Origin: Nitrososphaerota archaeon
GTDB lineage: Archaea; Thermoproteota; Nitrososphaeria_A; Caldarchaeales; Calditenuaceae
Reading direction: 5' to 3'
NCBI GenBank assembly: GCA_009889515.1
Contig: WUQR01000139.1
Span: 558,001-622,000, forward strand
Length of the DNA stretch: 64,000 nt
Shown: positions 8,707-17,609 of the stretch, piece after piece
Layout: each line of letters begins with the position of its first letter
Numbering within the stretch: position 1 is the first letter of the stretch
Notes under the pieces: model-generated
Database searches by the model: none
What the model was told of the DNA's origin: nothing
Seen by the model: only the letters and a program-made list of their open reading frames with translations
Made by a program: the position numbers and the translations under genes

Positions 8707-9510
8707 CTATTTTTTCTTCCCCCTCTTGACGAATATGTTGTAGAGCCGTACATATCCTCGCTTCGTCTTTAACGGTAAGATTCTCTGGGAGCTGAAACCG
8801 TGTTTTGAGGCTATTCTCGCAAGTTCTCGAGGCTCATAGAACCTGACATGCGATACATCTAGGAAAACTACCACGTTCTCTCCTCTCCACCTACCCAAGT
8901 ATCTCTCCCGCTCGCTTGGCGGGCTGAATCCTCTAGGCTGCCCGAAGACGATGTAGACGTCCCTACTCTTCATCACGTTTCGTCTAATCTCTCCTACAGA
9001 GACACGGACTATCTGGCCTCCCTTAAACCTCCAAGAGTCGATAACCGGCCTGCCTACATCCCCCCACACTATATCGCTTGGCCTTTCGTAGTCTATTATC
9101 AGGATGCCCCCCTCTCTTAGGAGGCGGGCCGTGTTAGAGAAGAATCTCTCCACGTCTCTCAGGGTGACTGGGATTGACCAGTTTAGGCAGAGGGCGCCAT
9201 CGAACCTTGTCTTAGGGTTGTAGGTGTAGTAGTCCGCTTTTACGAACTTTGCACGTTTTATGCCGCGCGCCCTCTTCTTAGCCACCCTTATCATTGATGG
9301 AGAGAGGTCTATCCCTACTGCGCTGTACCCTAGTCTTGCCAGCTCCCTCACGTGGATGCCTGTTCCGCACCCAAGATCTATTACACTCTTGACTTGATTC
9401 TCCCTGAACACCCTATCTATGAGCGAGATCTCTGCCCTGTAATTCCTCTCCTCTATCGTCTCGTAGAGCTCCGCCAACTCGTTGTAGAGTGGTCGTATGG
9501 TGCCTCTCAA
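8707..9510 (-). CDS. Class I SAM-dependent methyltransferase
   Basis: A 267-residue Rossmann-fold methyltransferase. Motif I is VIDLGCGTG (43-51), followed by the acidic GIDLSPSMI strand that contacts the ribose of S-adenosylmethionine, then KADYYTY. A YERPSD segment follows the post-I region and suggests a small-molecule or protein substrate rather than rRNA, but the substrate cannot be assigned. It faces away from the spermidine-synthase-like gene at 9567, with only 56 bases between their starts. Confidence 0.85.
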   Translation of the reverse strand: MRGTIRPLYNELAELYETIEERNYRAEISLIDRVFRENQVKSVIDLGCGTGIHVRELARLGYSAVGIDLSPSMIRVAKKRARGIKRAKFVKADYYTYNPKTRFDGALCLNWSIPVTLRDVERFFSNTARLLREGGILIIDYERPSDIVWGDVGRPVIDSWRFKGGQIVRVSVGEIRRNVMKSRDVYIVFGQPRGFSPPSERERYLGRWRGENVVVFLDVSHVRFYEPRELARIASKHGFSSQRILPLKTKRGYVRLYNIFVKRGKKK

Positions 9511-9566
9511 CTCGTGGTCATTAAAACCTAAACGGATTATATAGTCTATCCGAATGGGTGTAGTGG

Positions 9567-10286
9567 ATGCCTAAGATATGCTTCGACGACTCGGAGTATA
9601 TTGTTTATCAACCATACCCCGGCCTCCACGTCGTATATCATGCTAAGAAGGTGCTGTTCAGAGGGCGGTCAATGTTTCAGCGGATAGACATCATAGAGAA
9701 TGAGGCCTACGGCGTCATGCTTCTCTTGGACGGGAACCTTCAGCACACAGAGTTTGACGCGCACATTTTCAACAGGGCTTTAGTGGGGCCGGTTCTGAGG
9801 CGCGGGTTGAAAAACGTCTTAGTTCTCGGCGGTGGTAGCGGTCAGACACTGAAAGCGCTTCTCAGTAGCCCGAGTATAGAGAGGGTAACCATTGTAGAGA
9901 TTGACCCCCTTGTGGTTGAGGCATGTCGACTCCATATTCCCGGCGTAAAGGAGGCCTTAGAGGACCCTAGGACTAGGCTTGTGATAGGTGATGCCTTCAG
10001 ATTCATCAGGGATGATGAGGGGTATTATGACGCATTAGTCCTCGATTTAACAGAGGAGTGGCTAGGCGGAGGAGTTGGGCTGGAGGAGCTCTACCGGTTT
10101 GTAGCTGCGAGGTGCGGTGGTCGCTGCTCGTGCTACATTGGACCCGCCTCGCCTCAGACGGGTGGTCCTGAAAGAAGGAGGAGGCACCTCGAAGCGGCTG
10201 GGAAATTTCTCAAGGGTGTAAGAGTTCGGAAAGTCTTTATCCCATCCTTTGGTAGCGAACAGTTATTCCTCTATGGCGGCCTGTAG
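9567..10286 (+). CDS. Spermidine-synthase-like protein with altered active-site motifs
   Basis: The fold is that of aminopropyltransferases: beta-rich N-terminus (LLLDGNLQHTEFD) and a Rossmann core with LVLGGGSGQTLKALL (86-100), VEIDP (110-114), GDAFRFI and VLDLTEEW (158-165). True spermidine synthases have GGGDG and a DEF-x-YHE segment that bind the substrate amines; here the glycine loop has Ser91 in place of Asp and the N-terminal segment reads FDAHIFNRA. At 239 residues it is also shorter than the usual 280. It may use another substrate or be a divergent aminopropyltransferase. An agmatine-to-putrescine pair lies 10 kb away. Confidence 0.75.
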   Translation: MPKICFDDSEYIVYQPYPGLHVVYHAKKVLFRGRSMFQRIDIIENEAYGVMLLLDGNLQHTEFDAHIFNRALVGPVLRRGLKNVLVLGGGSGQTLKALLSSPSIERVTIVEIDPLVVEACRLHIPGVKEALEDPRTRLVIGDAFRFIRDDEGYYDALVLDLTEEWLGGGVGLEELYRFVAARCGGRCSCYIGPASPQTGGPERRRRHLEAAGKFLKGVRVRKVFIPSFGSEQLFLYGGL

Positions 10287-10289
10287 TTA

Positions 10290-10898
10290 TCATTTATGGG
10301 TGACAAGTGGGTTCCTCCTTACGTGTCTGCTAAAACCTTGCTTGAACCTCTCCTCTTCCCAAACATTCCCCCTCTCGTGATAGCCATAAGCCTCCCAAAA
10401 CCCATCCATATAAGTGTCTGAGAACTCTATCTCGCAGAGGTGCTTAGCAGACTTCCAGCCATAGAGATGGGGGATGAAGGCCCGGCATGGGTATCCATTC
10501 TCCAGTTTCAGCGGCTCTCCATTCATCTTCAAGACCACAATCGCCTTTTCCGAGAGGGCGTCCTCGATGGGGACTGGAGCCATGTAGCCGTCTAAACAGC
10601 GGAAAAATACCCACGCAGCACCATTCTTCACTCCAGCCTGCTCTGCGAACCATCTAACAGGGATACCCTCCCACAAAACATCCCGCACAGACCACTTAGT
10701 GACACAGTGGAAGTCTGACCTATAGGTTGTCTTTACAGGATTATTTAGGAGCGCCTCGTATGAGAACTCCAGCTCCTTATCGACGCTGCCGGTAACCCTC
10801 AGCCTATAGCTCTCAATATCGACCTCAGGTAAGCCAAGTGCCGCATAGATTATGAATCCTCTCACATATCTCTGGCCGGGTGGAAGCACTGTCTCCAT
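10290..10898 (-). CDS. Molybdopterin-binding oxidoreductase (sulfite oxidase/MsrP family core)
   Basis: The 202-residue protein consists of the oxidoreductase molybdopterin-binding domain alone. The molybdenum-ligating cysteine is C65 in SDFHCVTKWS. Later segments FRCLDGYMAPVP and NGYPCRAFIPHLYGWKSAK are characteristic. It lacks the C-terminal dimerisation domain of sulfite oxidase and has no visible twin-arginine signal, so it is probably cytoplasmic. The substrate is unknown. It ends four bases from the end of the spermidine-synthase-like gene (convergent). Confidence 0.85.
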   Translation of the reverse strand: METVLPPGQRYVRGFIIYAALGLPEVDIESYRLRVTGSVDKELEFSYEALLNNPVKTTYRSDFHCVTKWSVRDVLWEGIPVRWFAEQAGVKNGAAWVFFRCLDGYMAPVPIEDALSEKAIVVLKMNGEPLKLENGYPCRAFIPHLYGWKSAKHLCEIEFSDTYMDGFWEAYGYHERGNVWEEERFKQGFSRHVRRNPLVTHK

Positions 10899-10962
10899 GA
10901 CTCAAGATGTACGGTGAGGGGCGGCTCAATTAACTATATCTCCACTACTCGGTTTAAAAGAG

Positions 10963-11373
10963 ATGGTGTCCAGCGGGCAAAACCTATTTGTTGAGAACTG
11001 GAAAAGGGTTTCATGGGCGATGGGCAGATATCTGGAGCAGCTCCCAGAGATGGTGAGAGTGAAGCTGGGCTATGCACCGGATCTTACGCCAATTCTGGAG
11101 CTATCCTTGGAGGAGGTGGGCGGTTATGGTCTTTTGGAGGCCGTAGGGGAGGCTGTGAAAAAGGGGCAGGAGCGGTTGGATGCGCTGAACAGATTCGGGA
11201 GAGAGTTCCTGTCCGCGGTCCCAGAACCTGTTGTAACCCTTGTGCCTAGGGACAGGATTGTATCCCTTGTTAAGCTGTTGGAGTCCAAGGGAGTCAACCC
11301 GTTCAACGACCCCATCATCCTAAGGATAGGCGATACAGTCCTGACGCTCTCCATAGAGTTTGAGTGTGGTTAA
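10963..11373 (+). CDS. Hypothetical protein
   Basis: A 136-residue protein with no family I recognise. It is soluble-looking with two predicted halves: a helical N-terminus (to about residue 85) and a beta-containing C-terminus ending in VLTLSIEFECG. The ATG at 10963 lies about 28 bases after a TATA-like CTATATCTC, which supports a leaderless start. The strand and the 62-base gap to the ROK kinase gene allow co-transcription, but no functional link can be stated. Confidence 0.6.
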   Translation: MVSSGQNLFVENWKRVSWAMGRYLEQLPEMVRVKLGYAPDLTPILELSLEEVGGYGLLEAVGEAVKKGQERLDALNRFGREFLSAVPEPVVTLVPRDRIVSLVKLLESKGVNPFNDPIILRIGDTVLTLSIEFECG

Positions 11374-11435
11374 AGTGTGTCCCATCGCTCGAGAAGGGCG
11401 GTAATCTTTAATCCTCGTTAAATAGTGCTAGAATT

Positions 11436-12410
11436 GTGAGCGGGCTTATTCTCGCTGCGGATGTGGGTGCGACGAATATGCGTGTGGGGGTGTTCAACGA
11501 GGAGGGGAGGCTGCTCCGGTTTAAGAGTGGGAAAACCCCACAAACCAACTCTCCTGAGTCTGTCCCGAGGGCGCTCTTGGACTTGGCTAGGGAGGTGGCG
11601 GGCCAGGACTGGTCCGCGATTTGGAGGTGTGGTGTGGCCTCAATCGGACCCTTGGATTCAAAGAGGGGGGTGATCCTGAAGGCCCCCAACATTGCCGACA
11701 AGGGGCGCGAGATCCCCCTCCTAGCCTATCTGAAGGAGGAGCTGGACGTTGATTACTACTTCCTAAACGACTGTAACGCGGCCGCCTATGGAGAATGGTG
11801 GTCAAGAAAGGAGGAGGGAGTCAGGAATCTTATATACATCACAATCAGCAGCGGGATTGGAGGCGGGGTTGTAGACAATGGGCACCTAATCCTAGGAAAA
11901 ATTGGGAATGGGGCTGAGATAGGCCACATAGTCATCGATGCGGCTGGATACATGGACTGCGGGTGTGGTGGGCGGGGCCACTGGGAGGCGTATTGTTCGG
12001 GTGCGAATATACCCCGCCTAGCTGAGAGGCTTCTTAGGGATGGGCGACTGGAAAGGGGGACGGGCCTGGAGAGGGCGTACATTGATAAAAGTCTTGATGC
12101 CAAGAAGTGTTTTGAATTATACTATGTTGGAGACAGGGCGGCCTTGGGGCTGTTTGAGCTGCTAAAGGACTTTTACGCTGCAGGATTCGCAGGTGTAATC
12201 AACGCCTTCGACGCGGAAGTATTGGTGATAGGTGGGGCCATCTATCTCGGGCACGAGACCTTCTTCCAAAGCGAGGTATTTCCACGTATAGACAAGTTCC
12301 TTCTACTCGATAAGCCCCGCATAGCCAAGCCAGTACACGGAGATCTTGCACCACTATATGGTGCAGCGCTCTGCGCTCTCGACGGAGTTGAAGGGGCGAG
12401 GGTCGACTAG
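11436..12410 (+). CDS. ROK-family sugar kinase (probable glucokinase)
   Basis: ROK kinases phosphorylate glucose or related sugars with ATP. The 324-residue protein has the phosphate loop AADVGATNMRV (7-17), the catalytic aspartate D112 in NDCNAA, the EIGHI substrate motif (161-165) and the zinc site starting CGC at 175-177. The usual zinc motif CxCGxxGCxE reads CGCGGRGHWE here, with His182 in the third Cys position; histidine can also bind zinc. A GTG start gives SGLILAADVG, the expected N-terminus. Making glucose 6-phosphate would feed the F420-linked dehydrogenase operon at 32-36 kb; this link is inference. Confidence 0.85.
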   Translation: MSGLILAADVGATNMRVGVFNEEGRLLRFKSGKTPQTNSPESVPRALLDLAREVAGQDWSAIWRCGVASIGPLDSKRGVILKAPNIADKGREIPLLAYLKEELDVDYYFLNDCNAAAYGEWWSRKEEGVRNLIYITISSGIGGGVVDNGHLILGKIGNGAEIGHIVIDAAGYMDCGCGGRGHWEAYCSGANIPRLAERLLRDGRLERGTGLERAYIDKSLDAKKCFELYYVGDRAALGLFELLKDFYAAGFAGVINAFDAEVLVIGGAIYLGHETFFQSEVFPRIDKFLLLDKPRIAKPVHGDLAPLYGAALCALDGVEGARVD

Positions 12411-12450
12411 CCATCTACTCGTAGGTTTGTTTTAAGAGTGTGAGTGCAAG

Positions 12451-13146
12451 CTGGCCACTCCCAAATACATAGTTCTTCTCGCAGACTCCGCGGTCGAGTT
12501 TATCCCTCGAGAGATCTGGAGCCACCCGGCTGTGGCCTCCTATTGTCGAAGGAGGGGAAAGAGCCCTGCGAGGACTCTACTAGACTCCTCATACCATCAT
12601 ACGGCGATGAGAGGTCTTCCAGGGAGAGAAAGGAGGGGACGGCCCGACATACTCCACTTCACTATCCTAGAGGTTCTCGGCTCACCGCTCAACAAGGCTG
12701 AGAGGCTGGAGGTATACATTCACACCCAGCAAGGCCACATGATCTGGGTGAACCCCAAGGTTAGACTCCCGAGAAATTATGACCGCTTCAAAAGTCTTTT
12801 TGAGAAGCTCCTGGCCGAGAAAGTGATCGAGTCTGATGCAGGTGAGGTTCTGCTCCGCGTATTGGACTCGGACCTCAAGAGTTGGGTGAGGGGCTTAGGG
12901 GCTGGGAGCGTGGTCCTCCTCTCAGAGACCGGAGTTCGTGTGGAGATGAGGGTGCTGGAAGAGCTCTCTAAGAGTCCTAAGCCAACTGTCTTTGTAGTAG
13001 GATGTTTCCCCCACGGAGACTTTTCTCCAGAGATAAGATCGATCGCCCATAGGGAGGTCAGGCTCTCTGAGCACACGCTGGATGCATGGGTCGCCGCTTC
13101 TAGGATTCTATGTCTGCTGGAGCTGGTGGAGGCAGGTAACAGATAG
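12451..13146 (+). CDS. nep1: 16S rRNA pseudouridine N1-methyltransferase Nep1/Emg1, non-canonical start
   Basis: Nep1 is a SPOUT methyltransferase that methylates a pseudouridine in the small-subunit rRNA and helps ribosome assembly. The sequence has YIVLLADSAVEFIP at the N-terminus, the RGRPDILHF motif, the IYIHT strand, NPKVRLPRNYDRF and VGCFPHGDF near the knot. The frame opens after TAA at 12433 and has no ATG, GTG or TTG until a GTG at 12532, which would remove the conserved first strand. CTG at 12451 is chosen: GTGA at 12440-12443 sits seven bases before it. A one-base error in the CCC at 12460-12462 with a GTG start at 12444 is the other explanation. Confidence 0.88.
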   Translation: MATPKYIVLLADSAVEFIPREIWSHPAVASYCRRRGKSPARTLLDSSYHHTAMRGLPGRERRGRPDILHFTILEVLGSPLNKAERLEVYIHTQQGHMIWVNPKVRLPRNYDRFKSLFEKLLAEKVIESDAGEVLLRVLDSDLKSWVRGLGAGSVVLLSETGVRVEMRVLEELSKSPKPTVFVVGCFPHGDFSPEIRSIAHREVRLSEHTLDAWVAASRILCLLELVEAGNR

Positions 13147-13241
13147 GAGTAGGCGGGGGATTTGGGCGAGACAGCCCTTGTGCTGCCTTGAGGGGTGATA
13201 GTCTTTAAATGCTGGCTTTTGTATGTTTTTTCAGATATTTT

Positions 13242-13664
13242 ATGTCCGCGCTTGCTTCGAGAAAGTTTGGTGAGGAGTTCGCCTCAGTGCTTGAGAGAGT
13301 TGTGACTGTTTTAATGGCGAATGGGAGAAGGGTTACAGGGAGGGTTGCGGCATATAATCCTACAGACTACAGCCTATGGCTAGTAGACGCCACGACGGAT
13401 GATGGTAAGCCTGTCTCAAGGATTTTCATCTCGGGCCGCAGCGTCTCTACGATCGAGGTGGTGGAGGCTGGCCCCGACCTAACCTCACTCTTCGAAAGGA
13501 TAAACGCCCTTTTCCCGAACATGGCACGGTACATACGGGAGGCCGGGGTGATAGTTGTGATGGATAGGATTAGGGTGACTAAGGACGGTGTTATTGAGGG
13601 ATCGGGACCGGCAGCCGAGAGGATTCAGAGGATCTGGGAGGAGTGGAAGCGCGAGACAGGATGA
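13242..13664 (+). CDS. Sm-like (Lsm) RNA-binding protein with C-terminal extension
   Basis: The 140-residue protein has an N-terminal Sm fold: VTVLMANGRRVTGRVAAYNP (Sm1) followed by SLWLVDATTDDG and, after a short insertion, IFISGRSVSTIEVVE (Sm2-like). The second half, about 65 residues, is an extra alpha/beta domain resembling the longer archaeal SmAP3 type. Sm proteins form rings that bind U-rich RNA. The ATG at 13242 is chosen over an upstream in-frame ATG at 13209, because the extra residues are hydrophobic and lie before the conserved fold. It is about 95 bases after nep1, another ribosome/RNA gene. Confidence 0.85.
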   Translation: MSALASRKFGEEFASVLERVVTVLMANGRRVTGRVAAYNPTDYSLWLVDATTDDGKPVSRIFISGRSVSTIEVVEAGPDLTSLFERINALFPNMARYIREAGVIVVMDRIRVTKDGVIEGSGPAAERIQRIWEEWKRETG

Positions 13665-13672
13665 GCCATTCT

Positions 13673-14419
13673 TTATGCCTCAAGCCTAGCGATGCTCCTG
13701 CTCGAGACGGTTATTAGCTCGCTTACCCCAACCCCCTCTAATCCGAGCGAACAAAGCTTTGAGAGAGCCTCTACACCCCTCTGGGCTGCATAATAGTCCG
13801 GCATAGAATTTCCAATCTCAATCAGCATGCCCATGTTTTCAAGGCCTCTCTGCCCCGCCATAACCATCATTATCCCCGCAGCACCTACAATCTGTCCACC
13901 ATAAACCTCCCCTCCCACGAGCCCCATGTACTTCTCGAGGTAGGCTTTGCTGGTTGAGGAGCAGTATATCCTCCGTCTCTGCGCTACGTCCTCCTTCCCA
14001 CCCAAGCCGCCGAGTGTGAAGACGCGCCTAACACCGTGTTTGGCGGCTATATCTATTATCTTTCCACACAGTTCGTGCTGACCGTAGCTGCTTGAGGGCT
14101 GGGAGGTGCCGTACACTATCAGCGTGGGTGAAGGGTCTTCAACGGCGTATATGTCGAGAAAGTGTGGCAGGAGTTTTCCCTCTGATATGAATCCATAAGA
14201 GGGGAAATGGGGCGAGTAGACCCTGCAAAGCTTTACAGGCTTTACCTTCCCCAAAATGTAGGCTACACTGATTTTCGAAACAAGACCAATACCAGGAAGA
14301 CCCTCAATTAGGGATGCGTCTTCGAGATAGAAGTCTTCCATCCCCTCCTCATAGACAACTATAGACTCGTTGACCGGCAATACCGGAATAACAGTTCTAC
14401 CTTTAGTCTTATAAACCAT
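13673..14419 (-). CDS. PAC2-family protein (proteasome-assembly-chaperone-like)
   Basis: A 248-residue PAC2-family protein. Diagnostic segments are LIEGLPGIGLVSKISVAYIL near the N-terminus and TLGGLGGKEDV in the middle. Eukaryotic PAC2 helps assemble the 20S proteasome; archaeal members are not well characterised. The frame is open further upstream through the end of cysteine synthase, but the ATG at 14419, three bases after that gene's stop, gives the conserved N-terminus. A second PAC2 paralogue is at 50901-51722. Confidence 0.85.
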   Translation of the reverse strand: MVYKTKGRTVIPVLPVNESIVVYEEGMEDFYLEDASLIEGLPGIGLVSKISVAYILGKVKPVKLCRVYSPHFPSYGFISEGKLLPHFLDIYAVEDPSPTLIVYGTSQPSSSYGQHELCGKIIDIAAKHGVRRVFTLGGLGGKEDVAQRRRIYCSSTSKAYLEKYMGLVGGEVYGGQIVGAAGIMMVMAGQRGLENMGMLIEIGNSMPDYYAAQRGVEALSKLCSLGLEGVGVSELITVSSRSIARLEA

Positions 14420-14421
14420 TC

Positions 14422-15339
14422 TCAGCCCAGCAGCAGGTTTACATACCTGGCAGCGCCGTCGGGGATCAGAGTTACGACAACAGAGCCCGGATTCTCTAGT
14501 GCAACTCGGAGCGCGGCTGCCACGTTTGCTCCCCCCGACAGCCCCGCCAGAACACCCGCACGACATGCTAGGAGCTTAGAATGCTGGTAAGCCTCTTCAG
14601 TCGAGATCTGTATCAGGCTATCCGCGAAGGATGGATCGTATATCTTCGGCTTTATCGAGCTCTCCATGTGCTTGAGGCCCTCAATCCCGTGGAGCGGGCC
14701 GTCGGGCTGCACCTCAATGATCTTTATCCTCTTGTTATATTCGCGTAGACGTTGGCCAGCCCCCATCAGGGTTCCCGAAGTCCCTACGCCTGCCACGAAG
14801 TGGGTTACCCTGCCCCGCGTCTGGCGTATAATCTCAGGCCCGGTTGTCTCATAGTGGGCCCTGACGTTGGAGGGGTTATCATACTGGTTTGAATAGTAGT
14901 ATTTCTTGGGGTCGGATTCTGCCAGCCTCCTCGCCTCCCTTATGGCGCCGTCTATCCCCTCAAGCGGGTCTGTGTAGACTATCTCCGCGCCCAGTATCCG
15001 GAGCAGTCCTATCTTCTCTCGACTGATGTTTTCTGGGACGACTATCTTCGTCTTTAGACCGAAGCAGGCGGCCATCAGGGATAGGCTTACAGCCATGTTT
15101 CCGGATGAAGCGTCAAGGATTGTCATATTTGGTGTTACCAGCCCCTGAGCTATAGCGTCTCTGACGATGTATAGGGCGGGTCTATCTTTGACAGAGCCAC
15201 TAGGGTTGAAAAACTCTAACTTAGCAAGGACCCTTGACCCATTCTTGATCGAGAGTGGCTCTGTAAGGTCTACTATCGGAGTGTTTCCAACTGCATCCGC
15301 GACGGTTTGGAGAACGCCTCTGCGCAGGACGCGATACAC
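14422..15339 (-). CDS. PLP-dependent cysteine synthase (CysK/CysM family)
   Basis: A 305-residue fold-type II pyridoxal-phosphate enzyme that replaces the acetyl or phospho group of an activated serine with sulfide. The PLP lysine is K51 in NPSGSVKDRPA; DASSGNMAVSL binds the substrate carboxylate, and GVGTSGTLMGAG binds the cofactor phosphate. It lacks the extra N-terminal domain of Aeropyrum O-phosphoserine sulfhydrylase, so the acceptor (O-acetylserine, O-phosphoserine, or homocysteine as in CBS) is open. The start is GTG. It is followed after two bases by PAC2. Confidence 0.9.
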   Translation of the reverse strand: MYRVLRRGVLQTVADAVGNTPIVDLTEPLSIKNGSRVLAKLEFFNPSGSVKDRPALYIVRDAIAQGLVTPNMTILDASSGNMAVSLSLMAACFGLKTKIVVPENISREKIGLLRILGAEIVYTDPLEGIDGAIREARRLAESDPKKYYYSNQYDNPSNVRAHYETTGPEIIRQTRGRVTHFVAGVGTSGTLMGAGQRLREYNKRIKIIEVQPDGPLHGIEGLKHMESSIKPKIYDPSFADSLIQISTEEAYQHSKLLACRAGVLAGLSGGANVAAALRVALENPGSVVVTLIPDGAARYVNLLLG

Positions 15340-15424
15340 AATAAATTAGGGCACCTCGAAAACCCATGACCTAGCGTCCTATTTAGCTGTTAGTCTCCTT
15401 CACCAAAAAAGAGACTCATAGTAG

Positions 15425-16153
15425 TCAGAGGAGCTTCATTTCTGAGAGGAGTTCCTCGAAATCCTCACCCGAATATGTCTCCTTATACCGCCTTAGGGTC
15501 TGCCTCTCCACCCAGCCCAGACCGAGGTCCCGCCTCACCTTCTCAAGCTCTTTTGAGCTGATGTAGTTTATGAATGAGGTCAGGTTTTTTGGACGGCTTG
15601 AAAATCCGGCTGAGCCGAAATCTATAATGACAGGCCCACCCTGCGTGACTATCACATGCTTGCTTGCGTCGCTCAGCTCTCTATGGTCTATCCGAGCCCT
15701 GTCGAGCCTGTGGCACTGCATCGCAACTTCCAATAGTGTGTGCCTGGCGGCACTGCTGGGTGGGTTTGAGTGGAGTAGCCACTTGGTCAGGTCTACACCC
15801 TCGACTAGGCTCATGACTAAGACTGGATCTCTGTGCCCTAAGAGCTTGGGGCCAACACCCACCCTGTTAGCCTGTTCAAGCATATACGCCTCACGAAAGG
15901 TTGACTTAACGGCATAGTCGAGTCTCCTCACCTTAAGAGCCACCCTCACCATACCTCTAAACCCGACCAAGACAATATTTCTGAACCCTTTACCGATCAG
16001 TCTCAGTCTCTCAGGGTTTTCCAGCTCCAGGGCCTCAACACCAAGCTCTTCGAGCGCTCCCAACACTAGCGCTGCGTAGTCGGGGTCTGGAGATGGGTAG
16101 GAGAGCTGTAGCAAGAGGTGGTGATTTCTTCTCAGTTCTTCGATCTTTAGCAT
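15425..16153 (-). CDS. RIO-like predicted Ser/Thr protein kinase (COG2112 type)
   Basis: A 242-residue small kinase-like protein. A glycine loop GKGFRNIV (54-61), K74 in VALKVRR and E88 in FREAYMLE fit the N-lobe. DHRELSDASKHVIV (156-169) and IIDFGSA (176-182) fit the catalytic and metal loops. The HRD aspartate position is glutamate (HREL), which from memory is usual for this archaeal group and should not be read as a dead site. The start overlaps the end of the CCA enzyme gene by seven bases, so the two are translated together; a link to tRNA biology is inference. Confidence 0.8.
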   Translation of the reverse strand: MLKIEELRRNHHLLLQLSYPSPDPDYAALVLGALEELGVEALELENPERLRLIGKGFRNIVLVGFRGMVRVALKVRRLDYAVKSTFREAYMLEQANRVGVGPKLLGHRDPVLVMSLVEGVDLTKWLLHSNPPSSAARHTLLEVAMQCHRLDRARIDHRELSDASKHVIVTQGGPVIIDFGSAGFSSRPKNLTSFINYISSKELEKVRRDLGLGWVERQTLRRYKETYSGEDFEELLSEMKLL

Positions 16154-17556
16154 TTCTTCGCGAAGTGTCTGAGAGGTGTAGCTACACCGTCGAGGAAGTT
16201 TTTCAGAAACACTCTAAAATCCTCGCTATGTCTAATTCTGTCGATTAGGCCGCTTCTACTGGTCAGTATCTCAGCCTCCCTCAAACTGTCTGCCAACTCG
16301 CGCGATATGGCTACCTCCCCTCTCCTAATCCACTCCCTCAATAGTTCATCGGCGTTGACGTTTTTCCTCCTGAAGAGGGCGTAAAGTCTCTCACCATCTA
16401 CCCACGGTCCCGCAACCCTCTCCTCCCTGCTGAGAGTCTTCCTCACAAAGTCTATTGCGTTGTCAAGCCAGACGGGTGGTCCCATCCGCAGCTCGAGTGG
16501 TGGAAGAGAGAGGCTCGAGAGCTCGAAGAGTAGAAGAACCTCCTCGCCCGACTGGGCGGCCGCTGCCCTGTAGACTTGAAACCCCTCCTTCACCAGCCGC
16601 CTCGAAACCCCGTTAAGGGTGTGCTTGATCTCCCCCCAAAGTATGTCAGGAGGCCGCTCCTCAACTCGGAAGATGATTCCGAGGAGCTCGTGGCTGTCGC
16701 GCCAGTCCCCCTCATATGGGGGTTTGAGGGCTTCGGGCATGAAGTATTGGATGCTTGGCTCTCTCAGGAAGAGCTTGGACGCCAGAATTAGCTCTGCGAG
16801 CTTTGTCTTGCTCACGGCTGCTGCTACGTTTCGGGCGGGGTCTACTGGGTCAGGGAATATAAGGGCGGCATTGGGGAAGAGCCTGAGCGCGTCTTCACGC
16901 CTGACTCTACCGGTCAAGTCGACGAAAGCCGGTATTCGCCATTCCGCGGCTTTCTTCAACAACTCGACGAATCCGCCATGACTAATGACTAGGAGCTCTG
17001 AGAGATATCCGCTGAAGCCCTCAACCCTGATCTCCGCCCCGTAAAGTCCACACCCCATCAAGAAGCCCTTGAAGAGACGTATGTCGCGTCTGAGCTGGGG
17101 GGTTATTCGCGACCTTACAAACTCTGTGTGGTAGTGGGTTCTGTCGACGGCACTAATCCAGCGGCCAGGCTCGGTCTTGAAACATCCGACGATGTTGACG
17201 CGGATACCCTCAACCATGCCCTCAACATATGGATGGCTGGCGTATCTGAGCCAGTGCCTTCCGCCGAGCGCCTCAATAACCCTGCGCCCCAGCTCCAGAA
17301 TAGTTGACTCCAGCCTCTCCCTACCCGCACTGGGTGTGAAGTGGATAAAGACGTCAACCTCCTCCCTCCCCTTGACCCACGTGTCCTTTGCCACCGACCC
17401 TTCTATGGAGACATCAACCACCCCTTCCCGTCCCAAGAACTCCTGCCTACAGGCTGAGAGGAGCTTGGCCGCCAGCTCAGAGACGCGGCTCCTCTCCGGC
17501 TCAGTGGGCTCTACCAGCTCCGCCGCCTTGGCTAAAACCTCCTGTAGCCTTGTCAA
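16147..17556 (-). CDS. cca: CCA-adding tRNA nucleotidyltransferase (class I, archaeal)
   Basis: This enzyme adds or repairs the 3' CCA of tRNAs; none of the three tRNA genes in this window encodes CCA, so it is required. The 469-residue protein has the class I nucleotidyltransferase motif GSVAKDTW (53-60) and EEVDVFIHF with carboxylates E66 and D68, matching the two metal-binding residues of the archaeal enzyme. The downstream helical and tail domains give the usual archaeal length. It is upstream of, and overlaps, the RIO-like kinase gene. Confidence 0.94.
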   Translation of the reverse strand: MTRLQEVLAKAAELVEPTEPERSRVSELAAKLLSACRQEFLGREGVVDVSIEGSVAKDTWVKGREEVDVFIHFTPSAGRERLESTILELGRRVIEALGGRHWLRYASHPYVEGMVEGIRVNIVGCFKTEPGRWISAVDRTHYHTEFVRSRITPQLRRDIRLFKGFLMGCGLYGAEIRVEGFSGYLSELLVISHGGFVELLKKAAEWRIPAFVDLTGRVRREDALRLFPNAALIFPDPVDPARNVAAAVSKTKLAELILASKLFLREPSIQYFMPEALKPPYEGDWRDSHELLGIIFRVEERPPDILWGEIKHTLNGVSRRLVKEGFQVYRAAAAQSGEEVLLLFELSSLSLPPLELRMGPPVWLDNAIDFVRKTLSREERVAGPWVDGERLYALFRRKNVNADELLREWIRRGEVAISRELADSLREAEILTSRSGLIDRIRHSEDFRVFLKNFLDGVATPLRHFAKKC

Positions 17557-17609
17557 CTCTGTGGTGAAAAACGTTAGACGACTATTTTTAGTCGCCGCGA
17601 GGCTCGTGT

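Noticed and set aside
11436-12410. ROK zinc site lost (Cys to His)
   Set aside because: Histidine can replace cysteine as a zinc ligand and the other motif residues are intact.
13673-14566. A longer PAC2 protein with a cysteine-rich 49-residue N-terminus
   Set aside because: Those codons lie inside the cysteine synthase gene, and the conserved protein starts at the ATG at 14419.
15425-16153. Dead kinase because HRD reads HRE
   Set aside because: The DHxELS form appears to be normal for this archaeal RIO-like group, so inactivity cannot be claimed.
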